Counted from the stretch's first letter, positions 22,020-35,937 are shown. The stretch is DNA of 64,000 bases from Dromiciops gliroides (GCF_019393635.1 NC_057866.1:228249359-228313358), one strand, 5' to 3'. Numbers and translations: made by a program. Notes: generated by a model not told the origin, from the sequence alone.

Positions 22020-23660
22020 GTAACAAGAATCAGCAGCTTAGAGTTGGAAAGGATCTCAAAGGTCATATAGTGAAATCCCCACCTGATGAATAAATTGAAC
22101 CTATGACATCCCTGGGCAATTTCATCTGAAAACCTCCAGTGTCAGAGCTGTCTAAGATTTGGTGGAGTGTCTCTCCAGGCATTTAGTTCCCTGACAGCAT
22201 TCAGTCTGCATCCCTCTTTTGCCTTTACCACACCTTGTATCATGCTTTTTTGTGTGTATACAATTAATCAATGCAAACCACCAACACACATTAGAATATA
22301 AGCACCATAAGAACAGAGATTACATTATTTTTCATCTTCACATCCTCCAGCTGGTGGATATAGGCATAGTGCCTTATATTTAAGTACTTAAATGTTGTTT
22401 GAACTAAATGTAATATTATAAACTGTCTATATCAGGAATGGGCCAAATGATATTATAAAGAAATATGACAGGGTCTTCAAGTCAGATCCAGATGGGGTAA
22501 AAAGATCAATTTTGCTACAGAAAAGAGAATGCTTGAATTATTATCCCAGTCAAGCTAGGTAAGTCACTTTGTGGCCTCAGTTACTTATACTGGCTTTTTC
22601 TACTCCTTGACATCAGCAGGTAACTGCCATTCCTATACTTGAGCCTGGCTTCAGCTGCACAGGCAAAGGGAACCTAAAGGACTAGTAATTGACTGGTGAA
22701 TTAAATAAACATGTTACATCTAATCTGGATAATCCAGGTCAAGAAAAATGCTTTTTATGCAGAAGTGGTTTTTCATGAAATGCCAAAAGTTACTGTGAGG
22801 TCAGGACTACAAAATGACATGGGTTAAATGAAGTGAAGAGTTCAAACAATTACCCAGACTTAGGTTAAAGGGGAGGGAAAAGAACAAACAATTAAAATAT
22901 TTTAAATGTAGACAAGAATTGTTGACCCAGAACTTCTACTATTCAGGAAAAGGGTTTGGAACTGAATTGCCCAGATTAACTTTACTTTGATGGAATTTAC
23001 TACATAGTTATTACCTTTCTTCATAGTCCACATAGAGGTATTCTGGGCATTAAGAGATCTTCAGTCAGGCATTTCAGTTTTACCTGAACACTAAAATTCA
23101 TGGATGACAAACATCAAAGCAAGACTACTACTACTGTGCTTGAAACTTAGAGAAAGCTGTGCTCTAAATGCCCAGGAGAACCATGAGCCTAATATGTATT
23201 TTGCATAAATCTTAAGGTGGTATCTTCTCCTTTAAATTGTAGCTTTCTCTCTCAGCCTCAAACCAGAAATTAAGTTCCCATTAGATTCTCACATTGCAGA
23301 ATCTTTGCCATGGTGGAAGACTTTGGTACCCTAGAAAGTACCATCTGTTCATGTTTCATGTAATTGGGGAAAATGAAACTATGTTTAAAAATTGTCCTTC
23401 ACAAGCTCACAACAAGAGAACCACATGTCCTCCAGAAAACCACTGATGAAGCATGCTACCCCACTCCTTAGAGAAAGCTGATAGATGCAGAAATATGTAT
23501 GTGTATATATATATATATGCACACACAATACACATAAGTATTACATACTTATAATATATATGATGCATATACATATACATAAAAATATACAGGCCTGACC
23601 AATGTCAGAATTTGTTTTGCAAATTTGATTGAACAGAAGTCTCCCATCTCTTTATCATGA
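22020..23660. other. Mostly unclassified AT-rich sequence
   Basis: 22025-22120 (AGAGTTGGAAAGGATCTC) is a CR1/MIR-like relic shared in form with 385-450, 38810-38890 and 50780-50860. 22200-22410 resembles an L2 3' end. A (TA)n run lies at 23500-23520. Confidence 0.4.
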
Positions 23661-25377
23661 ACGCTTTAAAAAAAAAAAAGTAGAGGGTAGAGCCAAGATG
23701 GCAGAGGAAAGGCAGTGATTCACCTGAGCTCTCTCCAAAACCCCTCCTAATAATGGAGCAGCAGAAGCCACAAAAGGAGAGAGTGAAATAATTATCCAGC
23801 CAAAGACAACTTAGAAGGTCAGTTATACCAGGGTAAGAGTGGAACACAGTCCAGCACACACCTAGCCCCAGCAAACTAGGAGCAGGCCATGGAAGCCACT
23901 GATTTAGTACCTGCAGCAGCTGCTTCTGTAGCTCCCAGCCCAAAGACAACTGGGGGGGAGGCGGCAAAAGGAGATTGCAGGGGTCTCTTTGCCAGCACTG
24001 GGGGAGGGAGTCTGTTGCTTTGCCCATATACAGCTCTGATCCAGGTTGTAATCCGGGGGAGGAGGAGAAGGAGAAGAAGAAAGAGGAGGAGGAAGAAGAC
24101 AAGGAGGAGGAGGAGGAGCACCAGCATACCAGAGTTTGCAGTGGGCTGCAGGGGAGTGAGGACCCTCTTCACAGATTCAGGGCAGAAAAGAGGACTTGTG
24201 GTTGCTCACAGAGCAGAGCACAGGCCAGGAGAGCAGCAAACACACCTCTCCTTAGTCCATAACCACCTTGGAAGAACTGAAAACTTACAGGTCCCTAGAA
24301 GTAGTTCTGAAAACAGCTGCACAAACCCCTGAAGCTTGGGACAGTGCACCCTAAAAAAAGCAGAGCCCTACTTGCGCAAAGAGTAAAAGTCAAGAAATGG
24401 GTTTGAAAAATGAGCAAACAAAAGAAAAATTCTAACCACTTAAAGATACTATGGTGACAAGGAAGATGAAAACACACCCTCAGAAGAAGATAACAAAGTT
24501 AAAGCTCCTACACACAAAGCCTCCAAGAAAAATATGAATGGGTCTCAGGCCATGGAAGGGCTCAAAAACAACTTTGAAAATCAAGTAAGAGAGGAAGAGG
24601 GAAAATTGAGAAGAGAAATGAAAGTGATGCAAGAAAATCATAAAGAAAGAGCTTGGTAAAGGAGACACTAAAAAATGAAGAAAACACCTTAAAAAACAGA
24701 CTAGGCACAAAAAGAGAATGCCTTGAAAAGCAGAATTGGCCAAATGGAAAAAGAGGCACAAAAATTTACTGAAGAAAAAAAAAAACCTTTACAAAGTAGA
24801 ATTGGTCAAATGGAAAAGGAGGTTACAAAAGTTCATTGAAGAGAACTGAGCAAATGGAAGCTAATGACTCTATGAGAAACCAAGAAACAATAAAATAAAA
24901 CCAAAAGAATGAAAAAAATAGAAGACTGTGAAATATCTCACTGGAAAAAACAACTGACCTGGAAAATAGAGAGAGATAATTTAAAAATTATTGTACTACC
25001 TAAAAGCCATGATAAAAAAAAGAGCCTGACACCTTCTTTCAAGAAATTGTCAAGAAAAACTGCCCTTATATTCTAGAACCAGATTCTTGAAAGAATCAAT
25101 TGATCATCTCCTGAAAGAGATCCCAAAATTAAAAACTCTCAGGAATATTATAGTCAAATTCCAGAGCTGAAATTCCAGGTGAAGGAGAAAATATTGCAAG
25201 CAGCCAGAAAGAAACAATTCAAGTATCATGGAGCCATAGTCAGGATAACACAAGATTTAGCAGCTTCTATAATAAAGGATCAGAGGGCTTAGAATATGAT
25301 ATTCTGGAAGTCAAAGGAACTGGGATTATAACCAAGAATCACCTACCCAGCAAAACTGAGTATTAAAAAAAACTAGT

Positions 25378-25554
25378 GGGCAGTTAGATGGCGCAGTGGA
25401 TAGAGCACCGGCCCTGGAATCAGGAGTACCTGAGTTCAAATCCGGCCTCAGACACTTAACACTTACTGGCTGTGTGACCCTGGGCAAGTCACTTAACCCC
25501 AATTGCCTCACCAAAAAAAAAAAAACAACAAAAAAAAACCCAAAATAAAATAAA
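25378..25554 (+). mobile_element. WSINE1-like SINE nested in L1
   Basis: Target duplication AAAAAAAACTAGT at 25365-25377 and 25555-25567, with a long A-rich tail. Interrupts the L1 ORF1/inter-ORF region. Confidence 0.93.
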
Positions 25555-26132
25555 AAAAAAAACTAGTATGATGACAGGGAAGCTCAAGACACAAACTTGG
25601 AAGACAATGGCTTGAAAATATCTACAAGCAAAGACTGAAAGAAAAATGCAGACTGGATACAAGCCCAACAAGAATTGTAATTCTATAATATACACACAGT
25701 AGGATCTATCCAATTATCTATATTACCCTATAAGGAAGTTTTTTTATAAGGGACAGGGATAATAGAAGGGGGAGGGGGAACTGATACAAGGGAGGGGATA
25801 CTGGGGAAGGTGGTGATCCAAAGTAAAACACTTGTGAGGAGGGAAAGGGTTGGGGTTAAGAGTGGGTGGAATAAATAGGCAAAAAATAGCAGAAATGGGA
25901 ATAAACAGTTATCATAATGATGAATGTGAATGGGATGTAATCACCCATTCAAAAGAAGCAGATAGCAGAATGGATTAAAATCAAAATCTTACAATATGTT
26001 GTTTACAAGAAACACATTTGAAGCAGAGAGATACAAACAGGGCAAATGTAAGGGGCTGGAACAGCTGAAGTAAAGAAAGCAGGGGTAGCAATCATGATTT
26101 AAGACAAAGCAAAAGCAAAAATAGATCTAATC

Positions 26133-26279
26133 GGGGGCAGCTAGGTGGCACAGTGGATAAAGCACCGGCCCTGGATTCAGGAGTACCTGAATTCAAATCC
26201 GGCCTCAGACACTTGACACTTGCTAGCTGTGTGAACCTGGGCAAGTTGCTTAACCCCCATTGCCCTGCAAAAAAAAACC
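26133..26279 (+). mobile_element. WSINE1-like SINE nested in L1 ORF2
   Basis: Target duplication AATAGATCTAATC at 26120-26132 and 26280-26292. Splits the L1 endonuclease remnant. Confidence 0.94.
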
Positions 26280-27762
26280 AATAGATCTAATCAAAGAGAT
26301 AAAGAAATTAACTATATCTTGCTGAAAGCTACCATAGACAATAAAGTCATATTAATACTTAACATATATGCACCAAATGGTATATAGCATCTAAAGTTTT
26401 GAAGGAGAAGTTGAATGAGTTACAGGAGGAAATAGATAATAAAGCTATACTAGTGGGGGATATACTAAAATAATGTCAAAATGTTTCTCAAATATATAAA
26501 GAACTGAGTCAAATTTATAAAAATACAATTGATAAGTGGTCAAAGGATATGACCAAGCAGTTTTCAGAAAAGAAATCAAAGCTATTTAGAGTCATATGAA
26601 CAAATTCTCTAGATCATTATTGATCAGAGAAATGCACATTAAAAAAACTCTGAGGTATCACCTCACACCTACCAGAGTGGCAAATATAAATAAATTAATA
26701 TGGATGTGTGTATATATATATGTATATGTATATATATATGATAGAGATATAGAGATATAGATATAGATATAAAAGAAAATATGTTGGAGGGGTTTTATGA
26801 AAACTGAGACACTATTGGTGGAGCTATGAATGGATCCAACCATTCTGGAGAGCAATTTGGCACTATGGCCACAGGGTTATCAAACTGTGCATACTCTTTG
26901 ATCCAGTGATACCTCTGCTAGGTTTATATCCCAAAGACATCCCCCAAAAGAGAAAAAGACCTATTTGTACAAAATGTTTATAGCAGCTCTTTTTGTGATG
27001 GTTAATAATTGGAAATCAAAGAATGGCTAAACAATCTGTGATATATGATTGTTATGGAATATTATTGTCTGTAAGAAATGACAAGCAGGATGATTTCAGA
27101 AAGTCCTGGAAAGACTTGTATAAACTGATGTATGGTTAAGTGAGCAGAACCTGAAGAACATTGTGCACAGCAACAACAATACTGTTTGATGGAGAACTGT
27201 GAATGACTTATCTATTCTTAGCAATACAATGATCCAAGACAATCCCAGAGAACTAATGATGAAGCATACTATCCACCTACAAAGAAAGAACTGATAGTGA
27301 CTGAACACAGACTGAAGTACATTATTTTTTACTTTCATTTTCATTCTGTTATTCTAGTTTTCTTATACAAAATGACAAATATGGTAATATTTTACATAAT
27401 TGCACATATGCAATCTATAGCTGATTGCTTACCACCTCAGGGAGGGACAGGGGAGGAAGGGAAGGAGTAAGAAAATTTGGAACTCAAAACTTTAAATAAA
27501 AATGTTATTTTTAAATTCAAGGTCAATGGAGAAACAAATAATAAAAAGAATAGTAATTCTATTACTATTATTACTATACTATTATAGGAGAGCTACAGAA
27601 AGATTATTTTTAAGAGTAAAAAAATATTTAAAAATAGAAGAATAATAGAGAAAAACAGGAAATGAGAGCAATGCAAGGAAATTATAAAAGGATAATAGAC
27701 AGCTTATTAAAGAGGCATGAAAAATACTAAAGAAAGTAACCCCTTAAAAATTAGAATTGATC

Positions 27763-27900
27763 GGGGCAGCTAGGTGGTGCAGTGGATAGAGTACAAATCC
27801 TGGAGTCAGGAGTACCTGAGTTCAAATCCGGCCTCAGACACTTAACACTTATTAGCTGTGTGATCCTGCGCAGGTCACAACTGCCTCACTAAAAAAAAAA
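27763..27900 (+). mobile_element. WSINE1-like SINE nested in L1 ORF1
   Basis: Target duplication AAAAATTAGAATTGATC at 27746-27762 and 27901-27917, 17/17 identical. Confidence 0.94.
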
Positions 27901-30028
27901 AAAAATTAGAATTGATCAAGTGGAAGGTAATGACTTCATAAGCCATAAAGAAATAAAGCCAAAACAAAGCCAAAAAACCTGAAAAAGTAGAAGAAAATAT
28001 AAAAAATATCATAGGAAAAACAACTGACATGGAAAATTGATTGAGGAGAGATAATTTAAGAATTATTGAACTACCTTAAAAGCATCATCAAAAAAAGAGC
28101 CTAGACATCATATTCTAGGAAACTCTAAAGAAAAATTTCCCAGATATGTTAGGACTAAAGGGAAAAATAGAAATTAAAGGAATACATCACTTACCTCCTA
28201 AAAGTGATCCCAAAATGAACATTCCAAGGAATGTTATAGCCAAATTACAAAGCTCCCAAGTCAAAGAGAAAATATTGAAAGCAACCAAGAAAAATACTAT
28301 TTATATACCATGAAGCCACAGTCAGGATCACATGAAATTTAGCTGCTATCACTATCAAGGACCAGAAGGCTTAAAATATGATATTCCAACAGGCAAAGGA
28401 GCTAAAATTACAACTAAGAATAACCTACCCAAGCAAAACAGAGTATAATCCTACAGGGGTAAAATGGTTATTTAATGAAATAATGAACTTTTTATCAACA
28501 TTTCTTATCAAAAGAACAGAGCTGAATAGAAAATTTGACATCCAAACAAAATACTCAGGAGAAGCATAAAAAGATAAATATGAATCAGAAATTATGATGG
28601 ATTTAATAAGGTTAAAATGTTGACAATCCTATATGGGAAGATAATACCCCCTAAGAACTTTATCATCATTCAGGCAGTAAGAAAGTGTCTACATAGACAG
28701 AAGGCATAGATGTGAGTCTATTATGGGATGATCTCAAAAGAAGAATGAAAGAGGGATATACTGGGAGAAGGGGGAAAGGAGAGTAAGAATCAAAAAAGGT
28801 GTTTCAGATAAATGAAGTGCACAAGGGTTTTTACAATTTGGGAGGTGATGGAGGTAGAGAGCAGGCAACACTTGAACCTTACTTTCATATGAACTGGCTC
28901 AAAGAAGGAATACTGCAACATTGCATTCAATAAAGTGCCTTGGAAGTAGAGGTTAAAAATTAATTTGAAACTAAATAATATAATTCTAAAGAACAGGTGG
29001 GTCTAAGAATAAATCACAGAATCAGTAATTTCATTAAAGATATTCAATTCAACACCAAAATGAAAATCCTGAAAATCAAAGGAGAGATTAATAAAATTGA
29101 AAGTTAAAAAAATGAACTAATAAAACTAGGAGCTGGTTTTAGGGGGAGGGGAACAATAAAATAGATAAACCATTGGCTAATTTCATTTTTAAAAAAGAAA
29201 GAAGAAAATTGAATTACCAATTTCAATAATAAAAGAATGAATTCCCAACCAATGAAAATGAAGCAAAACTATAATCTAAATTAAATATATGAATATTTAC
29301 AAAAATATAGATTGCCTAGATTAAAGAAGAAATAGAGCACTTAAATAACCCATCTTGGAAAAATAATTTGAACAAGTCATAAGTGAGCTCTCTAAGGGAA
29401 GGAAAACCAGGAACAGATGGATTTACAAGTAAATTTTACTTAGCATTCTAAAAACAATTAATTCCAGTATTATATAATTTTAAAACATAGGTAAAGGAGC
29501 CCTACTAAATTTCTTCTATGACACAATAATATGATTTTGATACATAAATCAGAGACAGCAGAAATGGAGAAAGAAAAGTACAGTGCAATTTTACTAAAGA
29601 ATATTGATGTAAAAACAATTAAATAAAATACCAGCAAGGAGACTACAACAATATATCATGAATATCATACACTATGACCAGCCTAGATTTATATAAAAAA
29701 ATTCAGGGCTTGTTTAATATTAGGAAAGATAGACCATAATTATATTAATAATATCGCCCCTAAAAAAAACCTCATGTGCTTATATAAATAGGTGCAGGAA
29801 AAGCTTTTGACAAAACAAAATGCCCATTCCTATTTTTAAAAACACTAGAAATCATAGGAATAAATGAAGCTTGTCTTAAACTGATGAGTAGTTTCTACCT
29901 AAAACCAAGAGTGACCATTATCTGTAATAAGAATAAACTAGAAGCCTTTCTAATAAGATCAGGGGTCCAGCAAGAATGTTCCTCATCACCATTATTATTC
30001 AATACTATAATAGAAATGATAGCTAGAG

Positions 30029-30150
30029 GGGGGCAGCTAGGTGGCGCAGTGGATAGAGCACCGGCCTCAGATGCTTAACACTTACTAGCTGTGTGACCTT
30101 GGGCAAGTCACTTAACCCCAATTACCTCACAAAAAAAAAGAAAAGAAAAA
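30029..30150 (+). mobile_element. WSINE1-like SINE nested in L1 reverse transcriptase
   Basis: Target duplication AGAAATGATAGCTAGAG at 30012-30028 and 30151-30167. Lacks about 35 bp including the B-box part (ACCGGCCTCAGATG). Confidence 0.93.
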
Positions 30151-31689
30151 AGAAATGATAGCTAGAGCAATCAGACAAGAAAAAGAAATTGAAGAACTAA
30201 GAATAGGTAGTGAGGAAACAAATTTATCATTTTTGTTGATGATATGACAATATACTTAATGAACCCTAGAGAGTCATTTGACTAGAAAACTAGTCAAAAC
30301 CATTAGCAACTTTAGTAAAGTTTCAGAACAATCATAAGCATTTCTTCATATTACCAACAAAACAAACAAAAGAGAAATTCCATTTAAAATAACGACAAAC
30401 AGAAAAAATACTTGGGAGTCTATCTGCCAAGAGATCCACCCAGGACAATATAATAACACAATTATATAATACTCTTCACACAAATAAAGACATATTTCAA
30501 TAATTGGAGAACTATTAATCATTCATGAATGTTTTGAGCCAATAAAAATGACAAGTCTATCTAACTTAATTTATTCAGTGCCATACCAAGGAATTATTTT
30601 AGAGATAGAAAAATAATAAAATTCACCTGGAGGAATAAAAGGTCAAGGGAATCAACAAAAAATGTGAAGGAAGAGGACCTAGCTGTACCAGATCTCAAAT
30701 TATGTTTTAAAATGGTAATCATCAAAATAATTTGATACTGCATAAGAAAGAGTAGATGATTAGGTATACAATAAACAGAAGAAAAAATGTTTTGGGAAAA
30801 TGGGAAAGTTATCTAACAGAAACTAGGCCAACATTTCATATCATTTGCCAAGATAAGCTCAAAATGGGTATATGACTTAAAGATGCAATATAATAAGAAA
30901 ATCAGGGGAGCATAACAGAAATCAGCCATCAAATCTATGAATAAAGGAAGAGTTCATGACCAAACAAGAGAAAGAAAAGTTTATAGGGGGTAAAATGGAT
31001 CATTATGTTTATATAAAATTAATTTTTTGCACCAACAAGCCCAATGCAGCCAAAATTAAAAGCAGGAAAGTGGAGGTGTGGGGGATTTGCAAGTTTTTCT
31101 GATAAAAGTCTAATTTCTCAAATTTATAAAAATAGGAGCCATTCTCCAATTGATAAATGATCAAAGGATATGAACAGGCAAGTTTCAGAAGAAAAAAATC
31201 AAGGCTATCAATGGTCAGAAAAAAAATGCCCTAAATGAGAATGAATATTAATCCAACTCTGAGGTAAGCACCTTATACTCCACAGACTGGCTTAGATGAC
31301 ATAAAAGAAAAATGACAAATTCTAGAGGGAATGTGGGAAAAAATAGATATATTAATGCACTATTGATGAAGCTGTGACCTTATCCAACCATTCTAGAGAA
31401 CAATTTGGAACTAGGCTAAAAAGGTCTGTGAACTGCATATCCTTTGACCCAGGATACTTCCAATACTGCTGCCAGATTTATAGCCCAAAGAGATAAAGGA
31501 AAAAGGGAAATGACCTATATCTACACAAAACAATTTATAATAGCTTTTTTAGTGGTGGAAAAGAATTGGCAACTAAGGGGATGCCCATCTATTGGTGAAT
31601 GGCTGAACAAACTATATGAATATGATGGAATGTTTTGTGCTGTAAGAAATGATGAAGGAGAAATTTAAAAAAATTAATTAAAAAAAAAT

Positions 31690-32185
31690 TTAATGACCTT
31701 TATCCTAAGTTTGCCCAAAGTATCTCCAACTCCATTCCTTTGACAATATTATTCTCTTCCTCTCAGGAACAAGAAATGTGAATGTAGAGAACTCTATTCT
31801 GTTTTCTCCTCTCTTCTTTTCTTCTGCCCAACAGGCAGTGGCAGCAGCATCTCACATAAAAATAATGAGGAATTTTAGTCATATGCAAATAAACAACTAT
31901 TTTACTTAATATGTTGATTCTCATCTTAACAAGCACTGAATATAATGTGTATTTCCATATACAAAGTAAGGTAGGTATTAAACATTGCATATAAAACCCG
32001 GAATCTCTATTATGTACAATTCATTTTTCCTGTTAAGGGAATAATAAAGTCAATGTTACTTTGAAAGCTAGTCTACTCAGCTGTGTCTTTCTAGAATTAG
32101 TTTTGTTAATTTCTGTGTAATTCTAATGCTTTATTGACCCACTTTTCTCTTTTCTTGGTGGGGGGGAGGGAGAGGAGAGGTAAAA
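31690..32185. other. No gene recognised
   Basis: AT-rich sequence after the L1 end. Unclassified. Confidence 0.35.
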
Positions 32186-32189
32186 TTAT

Positions 32190-32860
32190 TGCTAACCCCT
32201 TTCCCTACCAAGTACTCCCAAAACTGAAAAAAAAAAAAAGAAAAAAGAAAACTCTTATAACTAATATACACAGCCAAGCAAAATAAATTCACACATTGAC
32301 ATGTCTGAAAATGTATGTCTCATTCAGGACCATGAAACTATCACCTCTCTGTCAGGAGAGGGATGGCTAGCATACTTCATCATTAGTCCTTTGAAATTAG
32401 GGTTGGTCATTTATCAACTGGGGGATGACTTGTATTTTTATAAATTTGACTCAGTTCTCTATCTATCTATCTATCTATATGAGAAATGAGGCCTTTATCA
32501 TTGATACTTGTTGCAAAATTTTCCTCCCAATTTTATGCTTTTGTTTGCATGGTTATATTTCTGCAAAACCTTTTTAATTTTACATGATCAAAATTATCTG
32601 CTTTACCTTTTATAATGCTCTCTATATTTTATTTGGTCCTAAAGTCTTCCCTTATCTATAGATCTCACAAATAAGTTACTCCATGCTCTCCTAATTCGCT
32701 TATGTAATGACCCTTTATGATAACCACCCTTGATGGAAATCATGTGCCTATTTTGACCTTATATATATATATTCCTATATATTTTGACCACATATGTGTA
32801 TATATATACATATACATGTAATATATGTACACTATATATACTATCTATCATCTATCTTGT
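32190..32860 (-). mobile_element. L1 fragment, antisense, internally rearranged
   Basis: 32270-32395 matches the antisense L1 3' end (CACCTCTCTGTCAGGAG, CATCATTAGTCCTTTG). From about 32405 it matches an ORF2 C-terminal stretch (ATTTATAAA...GACTCAGTTC, TTTTGTTTGCATGG, CATGTGCCTATTTTGACC). A deletion joined the two. A (TATC)n run lies at 32457-32478. Confidence 0.65.
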
Positions 32861-32869
32861 AAACCTTTG

Positions 32870-32972
32870 CTTTTTTTTTAGGCAGTCTGGGTTAAGTATC
32901 TTGTCTAGGGTCACACAGGTAGTAACTGTCTGAGGCTGAATTTGAACTAGGGTCCTCCTGACTCCAGGACTA
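32870..32972 (-). mobile_element. SINE fragment (WSINE1/MAR1-like)
   Basis: Antisense tail and body (GGGTTAAGTATCTTGTCTAG, GGTCACACAGGTAG, TTTGAACTAGGGTCCTCC) stopping at CTCCAGGAC. The head is missing at the junction with the L1 fragment that follows. Confidence 0.75.
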
Positions 32973-32984
32973 CTTATAAAAATA

Positions 32985-33930
32985 TAAGTTCATTACATAA
33001 ACAAGCAGTTTTCAGACAAAGAAATCAAAGCTATCTATAGTCATATAAAAAAATGCTTAAAATCACTATTGAAATGCAAATTAAAACACCTCTGAGGTAC
33101 TACCTCCCACCTATCAGATTGGCTAATATGACAAAAATGGAAAATGATAGATGTTGGAAGGGATGTGGGAAAACTGGGACACTAGTGCATTGTTGGTGGA
33201 GCTGTCAGTTGATCCAACCATCTGGAGAGCAATTTGGAACTATGCCCATAGATCTATAAAACTGTGCATACCCATTGATCCAGCAATACTACTGCTAAGT
33301 CTATATCCCAAAGACATCGAGAAAAAAAAAAGGGGGGGAAAGACCTATTTGTACAAAATTACTTGTCTGATAATAACAGCAGCTCTTTTTGTGGTGCCTA
33401 AGAACTGGAAATCAAAGGGATGCCCGTCAATTGAAGAATAGCTAAACAAGCTGTGGTATATGATTGTGATAGAATATTATCATGCTATAACAAATGGCAA
33501 GAAGCATGATTTCAGAAAAACCTGGAAAGATTTACATGTAGAGTGCATAATGTGTGGTGAAGTGAACAGAACCAGGAGAACATTGTACATAGCAGCAATA
33601 TTATTCAGTGAAGAATTGTGAATGACTTGGGTATTCTCAGCAATAGAATGATCCAAGACTAATAATAATAATCCCAAAGGACTAATGATGAAGCATACCA
33701 TCTACCTCCAGAGAAAGAACGGCTATTGTTTGAATACAGACTGCAGCATGTTATTTTTCACTTTACTTCATTTAAAAAAAATTTTACTTGACTTTTCTTA
33801 TATGAAATTGTTTTACATAATCCCACATGTGTAACCTATATCTGTTTACCACCTCAGAAAGGGGGGAGGGGAGAGAGGGAGGGAGGAATAGAATTTGGAA
33901 CCCAAAACTTAAAATTAAAATGTTTATTAA
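32985..33930 (+). mobile_element. L1 LINE, ORF2 C-terminus plus 3' end
   Basis: KITIEMQIKTPLRYYLPPIR, DRCWKGCGKTGTLVHCWWSC, then LCIPIDPAILLLSLYPKDI and TAALFVVPKNWKSKGCPS. Frameshifts and stops; the 3' end is near 33930. Homologous to 18845-19565 and 26640-27520. Confidence 0.88.
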
Positions 33931-34865
33931 GGAAAAAAATGTTTTCCTTATGTTAAACTATCTCTGCATTTCTGGTATAAATCCCATTTGGTCATATTGT
34001 ATAATTTTTGTGATATATTATAATCTTTTAGCTAGTTTTTTATTTAGGATTTTTGCATCCATATTCATTAATGAGATTGGTCTATAATTTTCTTTCTCTG
34101 GTTTTACTCCTTCTGTTCTAGGAACTTGTTTCATAAGAGGAGTTTAATAGGAAATCTTTGACTATTAATATAAATAATTTAATATTTGAATTGGTTGATC
34201 TTTAAATATTTGATAGAATTCATTTGTAAATCTATGTGGTCCTGGTGCTCATTCGATTTCTTTTTCTAAAATAGGTCTATTTCGGTATTCTATTTCCTCT
34301 TCTGCTAATCTAGGCAGTTTGCATTTTTGTAAATGTTCTTCCAACTCCCTTAAATTGTTAAATTTATTGGCATATAATTTGGCAAAATAACTTCTTCTAA
34401 TTCCTCTGATTTTATTTTCTTTAGTGGTATATACACCTTTTTCATATTTGATACTAGTAGTTTGGTTTTCTTCTCTCTTTTTCTTAATCATATTAATCAA
34501 TGGTTTATCTATTTTATTATTTTTTCATAATACCAACTCCCAGTTTTACTTATTAATTCAATGGTTTTCTCACGCTCAATTTTTATTAATTTCACCTTTA
34601 ATTTTTAGGATTTCCAATTTAGTTTTTAATTAGGGATTTTTAAATTTGTCCTTTTTCTTGTTTTTTAATTGTATACCCAATTTACTGGTCTGTCCCATCT
34701 CTGTTTTATTGATATAAGCACTTAGTGACATAAATTTTCTTCTGTACTTTTACTGTATTCCATAGGTTTTGATATTGTCTCTTTGTCATTTTCTTTAATG
34801 AAATTGCTGATTTTTTCTATGATTTGTTTTTTAACCCACTCATTCTTTAAGAGTAGGTTGTTTAG

Positions 34866-35014
34866 GGGCAGCTAGGTGGCGCAGTGGATAGAGTAATGGC
34901 CCTGGAGTCAGGAGTACTTGAGTTCAAATCTGACCTCAGACACTTAATACTTACTAGCTGTGTGACCCTGGGCAAGTCATTTAACTCCAATTGCCTCACC
35001 AAAAAAAAAAAAAA
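34866..35014 (+). mobile_element. WSINE1-like SINE nested in minus-strand L1
   Basis: Target duplication TTGTTTAG at 34858-34865 and 35015-35022. Complete with poly(A) tail. Confidence 0.92.
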
Positions 35015-35786
35015 TTGTTTAGTCTCCTATTGGATTTTTTTCTGTTTCCATGGTCCCTTATTAAATATAATTTTTATTGCATTGTAGTCTGTAAAGAAAG
35101 TATCTAATATTTCTGTTTTTAGCTATAAAATTTTTATGCCAATATGAACAATCTTTGTAAAAGTACTGCTAGGGAAAAGGTGTATTCCTTTCAATCTCCA
35201 CTCCATTCTCTCCAGATATCTATCATATCTAGCTTATCTAAAATTTTATTCATTTCCTTAACTTCTTATTTATTTTTTATTAGATTTATCTAGTTCTGAC
35301 AGGGGAAGATTAAAGGCCCCCACTATTATAATACAACTATCTATTTAAAGTTGTAATTCATTTAACTTTTCTTTTTAAAATTTAGATGCTATAGTATTTG
35401 ATGCACATAGGTTTAGTATTGATATTGCTTTATTGTTTACAGTATGTTTTATCATGATGTAGTTTCCCTATTTGTCTTTTTAAACTAGATTTATTTAAGT
35501 TAACTTTCTCTAAGATCATGATTGCTACCCTTGGTTGTTTTGGGCCTTTTTTTGCATCAGCTAAGGCATAATACATTTTACTCCAACCCTTTATTTTAAC
35601 TCTGTCTCTCTGTCTGTTGGATTATGATATTCCTGTAGGTTTTCATACTGGGATCTCTTTCAGGATTCTGATTTTTAATCCATTCTGCTGTTTCCATTTT
35701 ATAGGTGAATTCATCCCATTTACGTTCAAAGTTATAATTACTATCTGTGCATTAACTTCCATCCCATTTTTCTTCACTTGTGCTTT

Positions 35787-35937
35787 TTTTTGGGGGGGGG
35801 GGCGCTGCAGGGCAATGAGGGTTAAGTGACTTGTCCTGGGTCACACAGCTAGTGTCAAGTGTCTAAGGCCAGGTTTGAACTCAGGTCCTCCTGAATCCAG
35901 GGCCAGTGCTTTATCCACTGAGCCACCTAGATGCCCC
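35787..35937 (-). mobile_element. WSINE1-like SINE with G-run tail, nested in L1
   Basis: Antisense copy. Flanks CTTGTGCTTT and CTTATGCCTTT form an imperfect target duplication. A G10 run replaces part of the tail. Confidence 0.85.

Larger units (their letters stand above)
23672..27520 (+). mobile_element. L1 LINE, 5' end present, large internal deletion
   Basis: Begins AGAGGGTAGAGCCAAGATGG, a typical L1 5' start, with a GC-richer 5' region and a purine tract (24054-24119). ORF1 follows: a coiled-coil-like Lys/Glu part (24400-24970) and the C-terminal domain (25030-25360, with KEKILQAARKKQFKY and PRITYPAKLS in broken frames). The ORF2 endonuclease start is at 25985-26460 (CLQETHL-like and NIYAPN blocks). 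It then jumps at about 26470 directly to the ORF2 C-terminus (26475-27200, FDP-type block), so RT is deleted. The 3' end is about 27520. Two SINEs are nested inside. Many stops; inactive. Confidence 0.85.
27600..31680 (+). mobile_element. L1 LINE, ORF1 to ORF2, decayed
   Basis: ORF1 remains at 27640-28460 (KEKILKATKKNTIYI-like and ITYPSKTEYNP blocks). ORF2 reverse transcriptase remains at 29390-30450: GKPGTDGFTSKFYLAF, then RKSF-type AEKAFDK remnant, SGVQQECSSSPLLFNTIIE at 29965-30020, and the catalytic FVDD box at 30232-30243. C-terminal parts run to 31680 (FIAQ...KNWQLRGCPSIGEWLNKL). Dozens of stops; two nested SINEs (27763 and 30029). Much of the endonuclease is absent. Confidence 0.85.

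Noticed and set aside
23889..24332. 147-codon Arg-rich and 95-codon Glu-rich ORFs
   Set aside because: Translations of the purine tract in the L1 5' region.
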